The notes under the pieces: generated by a model
What the model was told of the DNA's origin: nothing
Database searches by the model: none
Seen by the model: only the letters and a program-made list of their open reading frames with translations
Origin: Streptomyces violascens
GTDB lineage: Bacteria > Actinomycetota > Actinomycetes > Streptomycetales > Streptomycetaceae
DNA length: 64,000 nucleotides
Reading direction: 5' to 3'
Assembly (NCBI RefSeq): GCF_014649955.1
Contig: NZ_BMUA01000002.1
Span: 1 to 64,000, forward strand
Translations under genes and position numbers: made by a program
Shown here: piece by piece, positions 1-10,159 of the stretch
Numbering within the stretch: the first letter of the stretch is position 1
How the letters are laid out: every line of letters begins with the position of its first letter

Positions 1-3000
1 GGCCAGGCCAGGCCAGCCGGTCACGGTGTTGTCCGCCTTGCGGCCCCACAGGTCGGCGGTACCGTCGCCGTCGAAGTCGCCGGAGGAGCCCAGCGTGGGG
101 TAGTCCCCCTGAGGCAGCAGTGGGCCGTCGATCTTCGTGCGGTGTCCTTCGGTGCCCCAGGTTGCGTAGTTCACGGCGGTGTTGGGGTCGAGGGGGTCGG
201 CTTCGCCGTAGGCGCGGTAGAGCTCTCCGCTGCTGTTCTTGCGCATCAGCAGGTCCGGACGGCCGTCCTTGTTGAGATCGCCGGGCGCGACCAGGGTGAA
301 CTGGTCCCAGTCGCTGCCGCCGACGGGGATGGGGTGGGCACGGACGGTGTCGAGGTTCTGGGTGCGGTTGCCGTAGTACACCCACAGCTGCTTGCCCTGC
401 TTGACGAGCAGGTCCGGCATGGAGTCCTTGTTGAAATCACCGCCGAGGACCTGATCGGCATCAGACCAGTGATCGTCGCCTGTCCAGCCAGGGGTCTGAC
501 GGCACTTGGGGGGAATCACCCCGGGCTTGGGGCAGGCCACCTTGAGGGTTCTGACGTCCTCGCTCTGGGGGTTGATCACACCGCGGCCGTTGTTCGGGTA
601 CATCCGCAAGGTGTTCTTGCCGGACTCGCTGTTGCGTTCCAGGGCGATGAGGTCGTTCTTGTCGTCCTCGTTCCAGTCGCCGCTGGCGGCGACCTGCTGG
701 CCGGGGAAGGCGCCGCCGCCGTTGGTGGCGACCGAGAACTCCTTGTTTCCGTGCCCGGCGTAGGTCAGCAGGGTGCCGTTGGCATCGACACTCCAGATGT
801 CCTTGAAGGTGTCGCCGTTGAGGTCGCCGGGCTGGTCCCGTGTCTGGTTGCGGTCGGCGTAGTAGAGGTAGCTGGCGGTGTCGGAGCGGTTGCCGGCTTT
901 GTCCACGCTGAAGGCGTAGACAAGGTGGGGGCCGGCGTTCGGTGGAGCGGCGCCGGTGGTCCAGGCGGTGCCGGCCTGGGAGACGTTGACCCGGGGGTCG
1001 GTGTCGGTCCACCAGTGGTAGGCCACTACGTCCTTCACGCCGTTGGGTCCGAAGGTGAAGTGGCCGTCGTCGTTCACGTTGCCGTTGGGCTCGTCCGGCC
1101 AGCCCTTGTCGCCGCTGGGGAACACGGTGGAGGTGATGGTCGGCGGCTGGCTGGGGCGTTCACGGTCCACCGTGAATGTGCAGGTGTCGCTCCAGGGCGA
1201 AGTCGCGTTGTCCTGGTCCCGGGTCTGGACCTTCCACGTGTAGTCACCACTGGGGACTGCATCGCCTGGCAGGGTGATTGAGGCATAGCGGTTGTTGAGG
1301 GCCGGGATCTCAGTGTCGACCACCGCCTTCGCGGTGCCGGTCTTGAAGACCTGGAAGTGGGCCTTGAGGTTGCCGGTGTCCTTGTCGTCGACGTGGGCGG
1401 CGACGCTGATGGGCGTGTTGCCGATGGTGCCGCCTGCGGTGCAGCTGGTTGCCGGGCTGGTAGTGAGGTGGTCGGGCTTCTTGGGCGGGTTGTTGTACTT
1501 CACCTCCAGCACGGCCGTCTTCTGGTCGAACTTCTTCCACTGGTTGACGTCGTTCTCATTGGGGGCGTAGAGACCGAGCGTGAGGCTTACCTCGTTGGCG
1601 GCGACGCTGTCGCGCAGCGCCGACGTCGCGTCGTATTCCAGGTTGCCCGCGGGGCACTGCGAAGGGCTCCAGCCCTTGGACTCCTTCGACGTGGACAGGG
1701 CACCGCCGATCTTCTTGGGCTGGTTGTTCCAGGTCGTTGCGGGAGAGATGTCCTCGGTGCGGTACAGCGTGGCTGGGGCGTCCTGGCAGGACCAGGACCA
1801 TACGTTCCGCAGGCGGAAGGTGGCCGACTGGATCTGCGCCCCGCTCACGTAGCTCGTGTCGACGCGGAAGAAGGAGCGTGAGGTGCCGTTGGTGTCGCTC
1901 TCATGGCCGACCCGCACCACGTCGTTCGCGTTCCAATAGGAATGCTTGGGATAGCTGTTGTAGACGCGGGTCCAGCTCCACTTCTGGCGGTCGCCCCAGC
2001 CCCAGGTCGGGTCGATGTACACCGGGTACGTGGTGCCGGATCCAGTGAGCAGCTTCTGGTCCGGGGTTATGGCCAGCTTGTCACCGGTGATCTCGGCGTC
2101 CATCGGAGCGTCCTTGGCTCCGGCGCCGGGCTCGAAACTGTCGGCGGGTGCGCTGGCGGCCTCCCCTGCGGCCAGCGCACGCTTGGCCACAGGGGCCGCG
2201 GCGGGAGTGGGGGGATTCGCAGGGGTACTGGAGTCCCACATCATCGGGGCCGGGCTCGTGAACACCGTCTGCCCCGAGGGGTCCGTCGCGACCAGCGACT
2301 TGGTCTCTTCGTCCTTGGCGATGTCCAGGCCGACCGTGTTCGTGGCGAACTGCAGCTGGGCGAGCTCCGGGTTCTTCGCCGCCTCGGCCGTCTTGACCAC
2401 CAGGAGCTGAGAGAACCCCTCGATGTCGGCCTTCAGCTGCAGGTCCACCCCGGCCAGCACCTCGGGATAGGTCGCCACGTTCCCGTTCAGCGTGGGCTTG
2501 GGCAGCGCCTTGGGCCACGACAGCGTCAGCGTCCGCCCGTCCTTGGCACCCGACAGCATCGGCCCCGTACCACCACCGGAGAACCTCACCGCGACCGTCG
2601 ACGCCTTCGGCACCACCGAACCATCCGCCGCGAACCCTAGCGTCGGATCCGTCGCCACCCACACACCGTCACGCCACACCCGCACAGCCTGACCGTACTG
2701 ACGCACCGAGAACGACCCGTCCGGCTGCGCCCACGTATCCGTCGCCTCGGTACGCGCCGACGTCAACTCATACGGCTGTCCGGTCGACTTGGCCTGCTGC
2801 AGCGCGTACTCCTCCCCGGTCATGACACCGCGCGCCACCGGATCCGGCTCCGCCGAAGCAACCGCCGGAGCCGCCATCGGCGAAGCCGCTGCGGTTGGCA
2901 GCGCGACCACAGCAGGAGCAACAACCCCTGCAGCAAGGAGCACGGACATGGCGCGTATGCGCGAGCGGTTTCTCGGCCAGATTCTGACTTGTCGCCTGTA

Positions 3001-3003
3001 CAC
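1..3003 (-). CDS. Secreted DNRLRE / FG-GAP repeat protein (3' end beyond left edge)
   Basis: The reading frame stays open from the left edge to the start, giving at least 1000 residues. The start chosen is GTG at 3003, nine bases after GAAAGG; an in-frame GTG at 3012 lies too close to that site. The N-terminus is basic (VYRRQVRIWPRNRSRIR) and followed by a hydrophobic stretch ending in Ala-rich sequence, so it is a secretion signal. Residues about 340-510 resemble a DNRLRE domain (RTEDISPATTWNNQP is typical); a fibronectin-like stretch follows. From about residue 720 on there are at least five FG-GAP/VCBS-type blades with Asp-rich calcium loops such as GDLNGDTFKD, GDFNKDSMPD and GDFDGDGTAD. 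Extracellular, probably a beta-propeller. The gene is divergent from the RHS gene, so co-regulation or a surface partnership is likely but inferred. The missing 3' end is not visible here. Confidence 0.8.
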   Translation of the reverse strand, partial: MYRRQVRIWPRNRSRIRAMSVLLAAGVVAPAVVALPTAAASPMAAPAVASAEPDPVARGVMTGEEYALQQAKSTGQPYELTSARTEATDTWAQPDGSFSVRQYGQAVRVWRDGVWVATDPTLGFAADGSVVPKASTVAVRFSGGGTGPMLSGAKDGRTLTLSWPKALPKPTLNGNVATYPEVLAGVDLQLKADIEGFSQLLVVKTAEAAKNPELAQLQFATNTVGLDIAKDEETKSLVATDPSGQTVFTSPAPMMWDSSTPANPPTPAAAPVAKRALAAGEAASAPADSFEPGAGAKDAPMDAEITGDKLAITPDQKLLTGSGTTYPVYIDPTWGWGDRQKWSWTRVYNSYPKHSYWNANDVVRVGHESDTNGTSRSFFRVDTSYVSGAQIQSATFRLRNVWSWSCQDAPATLYRTEDISPATTWNNQPKKIGGALSTSKESKGWSPSQCPAGNLEYDATSALRDSVAANEVSLTLGLYAPNENDVNQWKKFDQKTAVLEVKYNNPPKKPDHLTTSPATSCTAGGTIGNTPISVAAHVDDKDTGNLKAHFQVFKTGTAKAVVDTEIPALNNRYASITLPGDAVPSGDYTWKVQTRDQDNATSPWSDTCTFTVDRERPSQPPTITSTVFPSGDKGWPDEPNGNVNDDGHFTFGPNGVKDVVAYHWWTDTDPRVNVSQAGTAWTTGAAPPNAGPHLVYAFSVDKAGNRSDTASYLYYADRNQTRDQPGDLNGDTFKDIWSVDANGTLLTYAGHGNKEFSVATNGGGAFPGQQVAASGDWNEDDKNDLIALERNSESGKNTLRMYPNNGRGVINPQSEDVRTLKVACPKPGVIPPKCRQTPGWTGDDHWSDADQVLGGDFNKDSMPDLLVKQGKQLWVYYGNRTQNLDTVRAHPIPVGGSDWDQFTLVAPGDLNKDGRPDLLMRKNSSGELYRAYGEADPLDPNTAVNYATWGTEGHRTKIDGPLLPQGDYPTLGSSGDFDGDGTADLWGRKADNTVTGWPGLA

Positions 3004-3358
3004 CTCATCCACCCTTTCTCGATAGAGCAAATTGAAGGCGACTCTATAGCGCCAGAATCGGTCGCCGAGACGCACCATCAGATTCCTCTCGCGCACACTT
3101 ACTTTACATCCATAAATGACCGCAATCATGATCTTTCGACTCAAAGCAGACGCACAGGTTGCTCTTAGATTTCAATGGCCCACCTCGCTTGACCTGCAAC
3201 AACCAGAGGAGGTAAAGAAGCTGTAAGTGTCCTGTGTGTCATCTCGGCAGGGCTTCTGATTTCCTCTGCACCTGCCGATGAAAAAGGGAAGTTGACACTC
3301 GATTTACACGGCTTGGTACGCTCCGGCGATCATTTTTTAGATGCGCAAGGGGTGGGAC
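3004..3358. promoter_or_regulatory. Divergent promoter region between FG-GAP and RHS genes
   Basis: This is a comparatively AT-rich 355-base gap with no convincing gene. On the plus strand TTGACA at 3292-3297 is followed after 19 bases by TACGCT (3317-3322), a plausible promoter for the RHS gene with a short leader carrying AAGGGG six bases before GTG 3359. On the minus strand TATAGA lies upstream of the FG-GAP gene without a good -35 box. No clear operator palindrome was found. Confidence 0.45.
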
Positions 3359-6300
3359 GTGAGCCGATTCGGCATGCGTGCACTGGCCGTTACTGCGGCC
3401 GCTGCAATTACGGTGGGGGTGCTACCAGCGGTATCGGTGGCCGAGGGGAAGGATCCCGGTCTACCCGGGCTCAAACAGCCAAAGGCTGTGCACGTGGAGA
3501 AGGCTCAGCCCGGGGGGATGAAGCGGAAGGACGCTGCGGCCAACCCCTGGAAGAAGCCGAAGGTCACCTGGCCGGCCGCCGCCACCGCCGAGATTGACCT
3601 CGCGGCCCCAGATGCGGCGTCAGCCACAAGGAGTGGCTCTCAGCCAGGTGAGCAGCCTGTTGGTAAGAAGCGGGCCGGTTCTCTGCCGGTTTCCGTCACG
3701 AGCGGCACAGGCGAGCGAGGCTTCAACCAGGCAGACCCAACCAAGATAAAGGTCACGGTCGCGGATCACGCGACAGCGCAGAAGGCGGGCATCAGCGGCC
3801 TACTACTGTCCGTCAACCGAGCGGACAAGGCCACCAGGCCCGGCTCGGCACAGGTGGAACTGGACTACTCCGCTTTCAAGGGCGCCTACGGAGGCGACTG
3901 GGCTGCCCGCCTGCGTTTGGTCCAACTCCCCGCGTGTGCCCTCACCACGCCCGGCGAGGCGAAGTGCCAAGTCGGCACACCGCTTGTGACGACCAACAAC
4001 ACCAAAGCCAACACCCTGTCCGCCAACGTGAGCCTGGCAGGCGCCGCACCGATGTTCGCCCGCAGCGCGGCCAGCAGTGCGACGGTGCTCGCCGCCACCG
4101 CAGGCAACTCTGGTGGCTCTGGCGACTACAAGGCGACCCCGTTGGAAGCCTCGGGGGCCTGGAGTGCAGGCGGTTCTGGCGGTGCCTTCAACTGGTCCTA
4201 CCCGATCGGCGTGCCGTCGGTGCCGGGCGGCCTTCAGCCTTCACTCGGGCTGAGCTACAGCTCACAGGCGGTGGACGGCAAGACCGCTGCGTCGAACAGC
4301 CAGGGTGGCTGGCTTGGTGACGGCTGGTCGATGGAACCCGGTTTCGTGGAACGCCGCTACAAGGCGTGCTCCGACGACAAGGCCAGCAGCACCAACACCA
4401 CCAAAATCGGCGACCAATGCTGGTACAACGACAACGCCACCCTGTCGCTCAACGGCAAGAACACCGAGCTGGTCTACGACAAGGCCACCGGCTGGCACCC
4501 CGCAGACGACTCGGGCGAGAAGGTCGAGAAACTCACTGGCGCCGACAACGGCGACAAGGGCACCGCCGGGGCCAACGGTGAAGGAGGGGCAGGCGAGCAC
4601 TGGAAGATCACCACACCCGACGGCACTCAGTACTTCTTCGGTCTGAACAAGCTTCCCGGCTGGCGCGCAGACAACCCAGACACCAAGGACAAGGTAGACC
4701 CCGACCCGGTTACCAACTCCACTTGGACCGTCCCTGTCTTCGGTAACCAGCCTGGCGAACCTTGCTACAACGCCTCCTTCGCCTCCGCCTGGTGCCAGCA
4801 AGCTTGGCGCTGGCAGCTCGACTACGTCGTCGACCTGCATGGCAATGCCATGTCCTACTACTGGAACACCGAGACCAACAACTACGGCCGCAACGTAGTT
4901 GAAAGCACTGGCAAGGCCACTCCCACCTCCTACGTGCGGGGCGGCTGGCTCGACCGCATCGACTACGGCCTCCGCTCCGACAGCGTGTACACCGCCAAGG
5001 CCATGGGCCAGGTCAAGTTCGACGTCTCGGAACGCTGCCTCACCACATGCGGAACGTTCGACGAGACCAACCGGCTGAACTGGCCTGATGTCCCCTATGA
5101 CTTGTACTGCAAGGATGGCGCGACCGAATGCAAGGGCCAGTTCTCACCCACGTTCTGGTCGCGTAAGCGCCTGACCATGATCACCACAAGGGTCCTGACC
5201 GGCGGCGTCTACAAGGACGTCGACTCCTGGGCACTTGACCAGGGCTTCCCCGCAAACGCCGGGGATGGCATCTCCTATCCGATGTGGCTGAAGTCCATCA
5301 CGCGAACGGGTAGGGCCGGCGGAACCACCCCACTGCCACCTGTGACGTTCACCGGTCAAGGAAAGGCCAACCGGGTCGACAAGACAGGCGATGGGCTGGC
5401 CCCGTACATCCGGCTGCGCATGTCGCAGATCACCACGGAGTCCGGTGCAACCATCGGCGTCGACTACCTCGACCCAGACTGCACCGCCACCACCCTGCCA
5501 GCGGCCGACGGCACGAACACAACTCGCTGCTTCCCCGTGAAATGGCACTACGAGGGAGAAACCGCCAAGCAGGACTGGTTCAACTCCTACGTCGTCCAGC
5601 GGGTCATCGAAGGCGACAATCTGGCAACCACGCCGGACACCGTGACCGAGTACAGCTATCTTGATGGCGCCAAGTGGGTCAAGAGCACGGACGAGTTCGC
5701 TAAACCCGAAGACCGCACATATTCGGTCGCCCGCGGCTACGAGCGGGTCCAGACCCGCAAGGGCGCCGACAAGGAACAGCGGACACTCACGGAGACCCGC
5801 TACTTCCGGGGAATTGACGGCGCCGCAGTGAAGGACTCCGCCGGCGTCAGCGTGGCTGACCGAGAGCAGTTCGCCGGTATGAAGCGGGAGGTCGCCACCT
5901 ACAACGGCGACGGCGGACCACTCGTTTCCGCCACCTCCTACACTCCCTGGCGCTCGGACAAGACAGCCGGTCGGCCCCGCACCGGACTGCCAGACCTCCA
6001 GGCCTTCCACACGGGCACCGAGAAGGAAACCACCCGCACCACCGTCACCGACGGCACCCGCACCACCGAGCTGACCCGGCACTACGACAGCTACGGAATG
6101 CCGGACACCGTCTCCCAGGCCGGCGACGTCGCAAAGTCCGGGGACGAGCGGTGCACCACCACCATCTATGTGCGCAACACAGGGATCTGGCTGCTGGACA
6201 CTGTCTCCCAGACCAAAACGGTCGCCCTGCCATGCGGCACGGCAAGCGACACACCCCGCGACGCCACCATTGATGACACTCGCACGTACTACGACAACAA

Positions 6301-9300
6301 CACTGACGTGAACAGCGCCCCGTCCAAGGGCGAAGTCACCAAAACTGAAAAGATCAAGGGCGCCGGGCTGGGCTACGACACCGTCACCTCCATCCCCAGC
6401 ACCTGCGGTCCGCTCAAGACCACACTCTGCTACGACCAATACGGCAGGACGCTGGCATCGGCAGATGCCTACGGGAAGGTCACGACCACGGCCTTCACCC
6501 CAGCCTCTGGTGAAGCAGCTACAAAGAAGCTGGACACCAACCCCCTCGGGCACACGGTGGCCACCCTGCTTGATCCACTGCGGGGGCAGCCGACACAGGT
6601 CACAGACGCCAACGGCAAGGTCACCACGACGGCGTACGACGGACTTGGCCGCGTCATCAAGACCTGGATCCCCACGCGTTCGGTGAGCGAATACCCGAAC
6701 TCTGCGAACTACACGTTCGACTACCAGATCCACAATGACGCACCCAACGTCGTCACCAGCACCAAACTCACCCACGACGACGCGCGGGAAACCACTTACG
6801 CCTTCTACGACGGCCTCCTGCGCCCGCGGGAGACCCAGACTGAGTCCCCCGACCGCTCCGGACGGCTCATCACCGAGATGTTCTACAACACCCGTGGTGA
6901 GACCAATCGCTCTTCCGGGACCTACTACGCGACGGGTAAGGCCGAGCCCGTACTGGTGACCGGCGCCGAGTCCTCGGACTACCCAGCCTCCGCGGAAACC
7001 ATTTTCGACGGGGCTGGCCGCACCACGGTCGTAATCGGCAAGCGGTTCGGGGACGAAACCGCTCGGACCACTACGCGCTATACCGGCGACACCACCACCG
7101 TCGTCCCTCCCAAGGGCGGCACCACCACCACGACCGTTGTCGATGCTCTCGGCCGCACCATCGAGCAGAGGCAGTACACGGACGCGGAGGGCAAGAACTT
7201 CCAGTCCACGCTGTACACGTACAACAGCCTTGGACGCCTCGAACAGCTCACTGACCCGTCCGGCGCCAAGTGGACCTATCGCTACGACTCCCGCGGCCGC
7301 CAGACGCATGTCGACGACCCGGACAAGGGCGCATCGGACATCGTCTACGACCAGGGCGATCGAACAACAGACACCACAGACGCTCGCGGCATCACCCTGC
7401 ACACCGACTACGACGCCCTCGGACGGCCCACTGCGCGGAAGAACGGCGCGGCAACTCTGGCTACCTGGACCTACGACACCGCAGCCAAGGGCAAGCCAGC
7501 GAAGTCAACCCGGTATGACGGCACCAACGCCTTCACTGCTGAGGTAAAAAGCTACGACGACCTGTACAACCCTAACGACACCGCAGTGACGGTACCTGCC
7601 AGCGAAGGCAAGCTGGCCGGAACCTACGAGTGGTACGCCCAGTACAACGCCAACAGCAACCAGCTGACCGACCTCTACCAGCCAGCCCTCGCCAGCCTCC
7701 CTGAAGAGACCGTCAATACCTCCTACACGGCCGTCCACGGGCTGCCCAATACGGTGCACGCAGGCAACGACCCTCTGATCTCGGACGTCACATACGACCA
7801 TTACGGCCGCGCCACCCGCCTGGGATACGGCGCCTTCAGCCAACATGTATGGTCCACGACCGAGTACGACGACCACACCGGCAGGCCCACCCGCGTCACT
7901 ACGGACAAAGACACCTCTCCTAAGCGCGTCGACGACACCAAGTACACCTACGACCCGGCTGGCAATATCACCTCGATAGCCGCCGCCCTCGGTCAGGACA
8001 CTGCCCGCACCACCGACACCCAGTGCTTCACCACCGATGCCTTGCAGCGCATCACGGAAGCCTGGACTAATTCCGGCGAGCAATGCGCCGGTGCACCGTC
8101 GGCTGATGTAGTGGGTGGCCCAGACGCTTTCTGGACCAGTTACGCCTACGACCCTGTCGGTAACCGCAAGACCGAAACCCAGCACAAGACCGCATCCGGC
8201 CCGGTCTCTGACACCACCCGCACGTACGCCGAACCGGCCAACGGCACCCACAAGCTACCCAAGGTCACCCAGACCGGCGCCAGCAGTCACGAGGAGACCT
8301 ACTCCTACGACGAAGCCGGAAACACCAAGACCCGGACCGCAGGCCCAAGGACGCAGAACCTGACCTGGGACGACGAGGGGCACCTCAAGACCCTCGCCGA
8401 CGGCGCCAACACCACCAGCTACCTTTACGACACCGACGGACAACGCCTCATCCGCCGCGACTCCACCGGCACCACCCTCTACCTCCCCGGCGGCAACGAA
8501 CTTCACGCCGATCAGGCTGGCGTTGTCACTGGCACCCGCTACTACAGCGCCGCCGGACAGACCGTCGCCATGCGCACCGGTGGCAAACTCACCTACCTGC
8601 TCGACAACCACCAAGGCACCGTCAACACCCAGATCTCCGCCGACGCCACTCAGACCGTCACGCGCCGCAAAACCACAATCTTCGGCGCACCACGTGGTGA
8701 CCAACCCGCGATCTGGGCCGGAGACAAGGGCTTCGTCGGCGGCACCAAGGACGCCGACACTGGACTCACCCACCTCGGCGCCCGCGAATACGACCCCATC
8801 ATTGGCCGATTCATTTCGGTCGACCCCGTCCTCGAATCAAATAAACCCCAGTCGTTGACTGGCTACGCATACGCCGAAAACAATCCAGTAACCCTCTCTG
8901 ACCCCACCGGACTGTACACAGTACGCTGTAACCCTTGCAGCGATGAGCAGAAATTTGTCGAAGAACATGTCTCACCTGACACGTTCAGCGGCGAAACTTG
9001 GGAGTCCAAGTATCCCACCTACCGAAAGCTCAAAAATAGAAATAGGGGTTCAATAACCCAGGCCAGCTCAAAGCCTACGCCGCAGCATTACCAATACGAA
9101 GTCAATGGCGTATGCGTTTGGGCCATGGCAAGCAGCTGCGAAACCGTAGACAATCTGCCGACCACGGCTGCCGAAGTTCCCGACCTGCCTTGCACCCCCG
9201 ACGAAGCGGGGTGGATCTGCGACCTGAGGAACTCCTATTACAAATCCATGGTCCGCTTCGGCCCACTAATAGGAATGGCCGGAGCCTCCCGCGGTTTGGG

Positions 9301-9766
9301 TGGACGCACAGCCGGATCCGCCGGGGCGGCCGTAGCCGCAGAGGAGGAAGGAGCTGCGGGTGCCCTAGCTCGCTCGACCGCGGCCACCTCCGATGCGCTA
9401 TCTGAGATCGCTGAGTCTTTCTCCACGGAAAAACTCTCCGCACTGGGAAAGAATCCAGAAAAGAACAACTTCACGCGCGCCGGCCTTGAGCTCCAGAAGC
9501 ACGCTAATCGCACGTCGAACACTGGACAATGGCCGTACCCTTCAGGGAAGAAAAACCCGTGGACATGGAGCGATGCAGGGCAAGAGGCACTGGATGGGAT
9601 TCTCAACGACAAGCGGTCCGCAGTGCAGCGGTACGTGAGCCGCAACGGAGACCACATCATCGAGTACTCTGCTCCGTGGGGCGGCGCCATGTTTAAGCAG
9701 ACGGGAGGCCAGGGCGACTGGATGTTCTATTCATTCAGGGAGTACGCGGACCGCAAGCAGCCATAA
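3359..9766 (+). CDS. Secreted RHS/YD-repeat polymorphic toxin-type protein
   Basis: About 2135 residues. GTG 3359 is preferred over ATG 3341 because AAGGGG lies six bases ahead of it, while the ATG has no ribosome site. The start is followed by a signal peptide (SRFGMRALAVTAAAAITVG). Residues about 255-335 resemble the SpvB/TcB N-terminal module (LGLSYSSQAVDG, GWLGDGWSMEPG). YD repeats (YDGLGR, YDSRGRQ, YDPAGN, YDTDGQR) cover about 1050-1750. The RHS core with EYDPIIGRFISVDPVL and NPVTLSDPTGLY ends near residue 1850, the usual junction with a variable C-terminal toxin. The last 280 residues include a hydrophobic Ala/Gly stretch and a tip with LQKHANR and a Trp-rich end. The tip is AT-richer than the shell. 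The family shell normally encapsulates its own C-terminus; a nuclease-like (BECR-type RNase) tip is only a guess. The gene for a likely immunity protein follows 23 bases downstream. Confidence 0.88.
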   Translation: MSRFGMRALAVTAAAAITVGVLPAVSVAEGKDPGLPGLKQPKAVHVEKAQPGGMKRKDAAANPWKKPKVTWPAAATAEIDLAAPDAASATRSGSQPGEQPVGKKRAGSLPVSVTSGTGERGFNQADPTKIKVTVADHATAQKAGISGLLLSVNRADKATRPGSAQVELDYSAFKGAYGGDWAARLRLVQLPACALTTPGEAKCQVGTPLVTTNNTKANTLSANVSLAGAAPMFARSAASSATVLAATAGNSGGSGDYKATPLEASGAWSAGGSGGAFNWSYPIGVPSVPGGLQPSLGLSYSSQAVDGKTAASNSQGGWLGDGWSMEPGFVERRYKACSDDKASSTNTTKIGDQCWYNDNATLSLNGKNTELVYDKATGWHPADDSGEKVEKLTGADNGDKGTAGANGEGGAGEHWKITTPDGTQYFFGLNKLPGWRADNPDTKDKVDPDPVTNSTWTVPVFGNQPGEPCYNASFASAWCQQAWRWQLDYVVDLHGNAMSYYWNTETNNYGRNVVESTGKATPTSYVRGGWLDRIDYGLRSDSVYTAKAMGQVKFDVSERCLTTCGTFDETNRLNWPDVPYDLYCKDGATECKGQFSPTFWSRKRLTMITTRVLTGGVYKDVDSWALDQGFPANAGDGISYPMWLKSITRTGRAGGTTPLPPVTFTGQGKANRVDKTGDGLAPYIRLRMSQITTESGATIGVDYLDPDCTATTLPAADGTNTTRCFPVKWHYEGETAKQDWFNSYVVQRVIEGDNLATTPDTVTEYSYLDGAKWVKSTDEFAKPEDRTYSVARGYERVQTRKGADKEQRTLTETRYFRGIDGAAVKDSAGVSVADREQFAGMKREVATYNGDGGPLVSATSYTPWRSDKTAGRPRTGLPDLQAFHTGTEKETTRTTVTDGTRTTELTRHYDSYGMPDTVSQAGDVAKSGDERCTTTIYVRNTGIWLLDTVSQTKTVALPCGTASDTPRDATIDDTRTYYDNNTDVNSAPSKGEVTKTEKIKGAGLGYDTVTSIPSTCGPLKTTLCYDQYGRTLASADAYGKVTTTAFTPASGEAATKKLDTNPLGHTVATLLDPLRGQPTQVTDANGKVTTTAYDGLGRVIKTWIPTRSVSEYPNSANYTFDYQIHNDAPNVVTSTKLTHDDARETTYAFYDGLLRPRETQTESPDRSGRLITEMFYNTRGETNRSSGTYYATGKAEPVLVTGAESSDYPASAETIFDGAGRTTVVIGKRFGDETARTTTRYTGDTTTVVPPKGGTTTTTVVDALGRTIEQRQYTDAEGKNFQSTLYTYNSLGRLEQLTDPSGAKWTYRYDSRGRQTHVDDPDKGASDIVYDQGDRTTDTTDARGITLHTDYDALGRPTARKNGAATLATWTYDTAAKGKPAKSTRYDGTNAFTAEVKSYDDLYNPNDTAVTVPASEGKLAGTYEWYAQYNANSNQLTDLYQPALASLPEETVNTSYTAVHGLPNTVHAGNDPLISDVTYDHYGRATRLGYGAFSQHVWSTTEYDDHTGRPTRVTTDKDTSPKRVDDTKYTYDPAGNITSIAAALGQDTARTTDTQCFTTDALQRITEAWTNSGEQCAGAPSADVVGGPDAFWTSYAYDPVGNRKTETQHKTASGPVSDTTRTYAEPANGTHKLPKVTQTGASSHEETYSYDEAGNTKTRTAGPRTQNLTWDDEGHLKTLADGANTTSYLYDTDGQRLIRRDSTGTTLYLPGGNELHADQAGVVTGTRYYSAAGQTVAMRTGGKLTYLLDNHQGTVNTQISADATQTVTRRKTTIFGAPRGDQPAIWAGDKGFVGGTKDADTGLTHLGAREYDPIIGRFISVDPVLESNKPQSLTGYAYAENNPVTLSDPTGLYTVRCNPCSDEQKFVEEHVSPDTFSGETWESKYPTYRKLKNRNRGSITQASSKPTPQHYQYEVNGVCVWAMASSCETVDNLPTTAAEVPDLPCTPDEAGWICDLRNSYYKSMVRFGPLIGMAGASRGLGGRTAGSAGAAVAAEEEGAAGALARSTAATSDALSEIAESFSTEKLSALGKNPEKNNFTRAGLELQKHANRTSNTGQWPYPSGKKNPWTWSDAGQEALDGILNDKRSAVQRYVSRNGDHIIEYSAPWGGAMFKQTGGQGDWMFYSFREYADRKQP

Positions 9767-9789
9767 ACGCAATCAATTGAGGAGCCCAG

Positions 9790-10032
9790 TTGACGTATTA
9801 TCGATATCATGGCGCGCTGATCGAGACGGTCGCAATCAGTGACGGTTCATCAGACCTCGACGGCCATGTCGTCGAATTCTGGGATACCACCCCCGGGGGT
9901 CGTGGAGAAATGCTCCACATCTATTATAGTGCGGGCAAGTACTGGAAACTCGACACCTTGGGCCAGACGCTGGAGTCGGAGTTTACGGACTGGGCTCTCG
10001 CCATCGCTAAGGATGAACTTCTCGGGCCATAG
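9790..10032 (+). CDS. Small protein, candidate immunity to the RHS toxin tip
   Basis: 80 residues, started at TTG 9790 with GAGGAG (9779-9784) five bases upstream. No signal peptide or membrane segment; acidic with many aromatic residues (MTYYRYHGALIETV, MLHIYYSAGKYWKLD), as expected of a small cytoplasmic immunity protein of one alpha/beta fold. I do not recognise the family. The function is inferred purely from position: it sits 23 bases after the stop of the RHS toxin gene, on the same strand, shares its lower GC, and is followed at once by a strong terminator, so the two form a transcription unit. Alternative: an orphan cargo gene of the same element. Confidence 0.6.
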   Translation: MTYYRYHGALIETVAISDGSSDLDGHVVEFWDTTPGGRGEMLHIYYSAGKYWKLDTLGQTLESEFTDWALAIAKDELLGP

Positions 10033-10058
10033 TCAGCCCTGGAAGCAAAAGGATTCTT

Positions 10059-10096
10059 GGCGGGATCGCGGCGGCCATGGCCACCGCGATCCCGCC
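10059..10096 (+). terminator. Strong intrinsic terminator after RHS/immunity pair
   Basis: GGCGGGATCGCGGCGG pairs with CCACCGCGATCCCGCC with a single mismatch, forming a 16-bp stem with a six-base loop (CCATGG), followed by an AT-rich stretch. It closes the RHS unit and also faces the leftward pseudogenes. Confidence 0.8.
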
Positions 10097-10159
10097 GCCC
10101 TTATATAAATATTGACAGCCACCCGGGAACCGGCCGAATTTAGGCCGAGATAGCCTTCC

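Noticed and set aside
1..3003. Rightward open frames of up to 379 residues in the first 3 kb
   Set aside because: They are antisense to the FG-GAP/DNRLRE protein, which has clear domains and a signal peptide in the minus frame.
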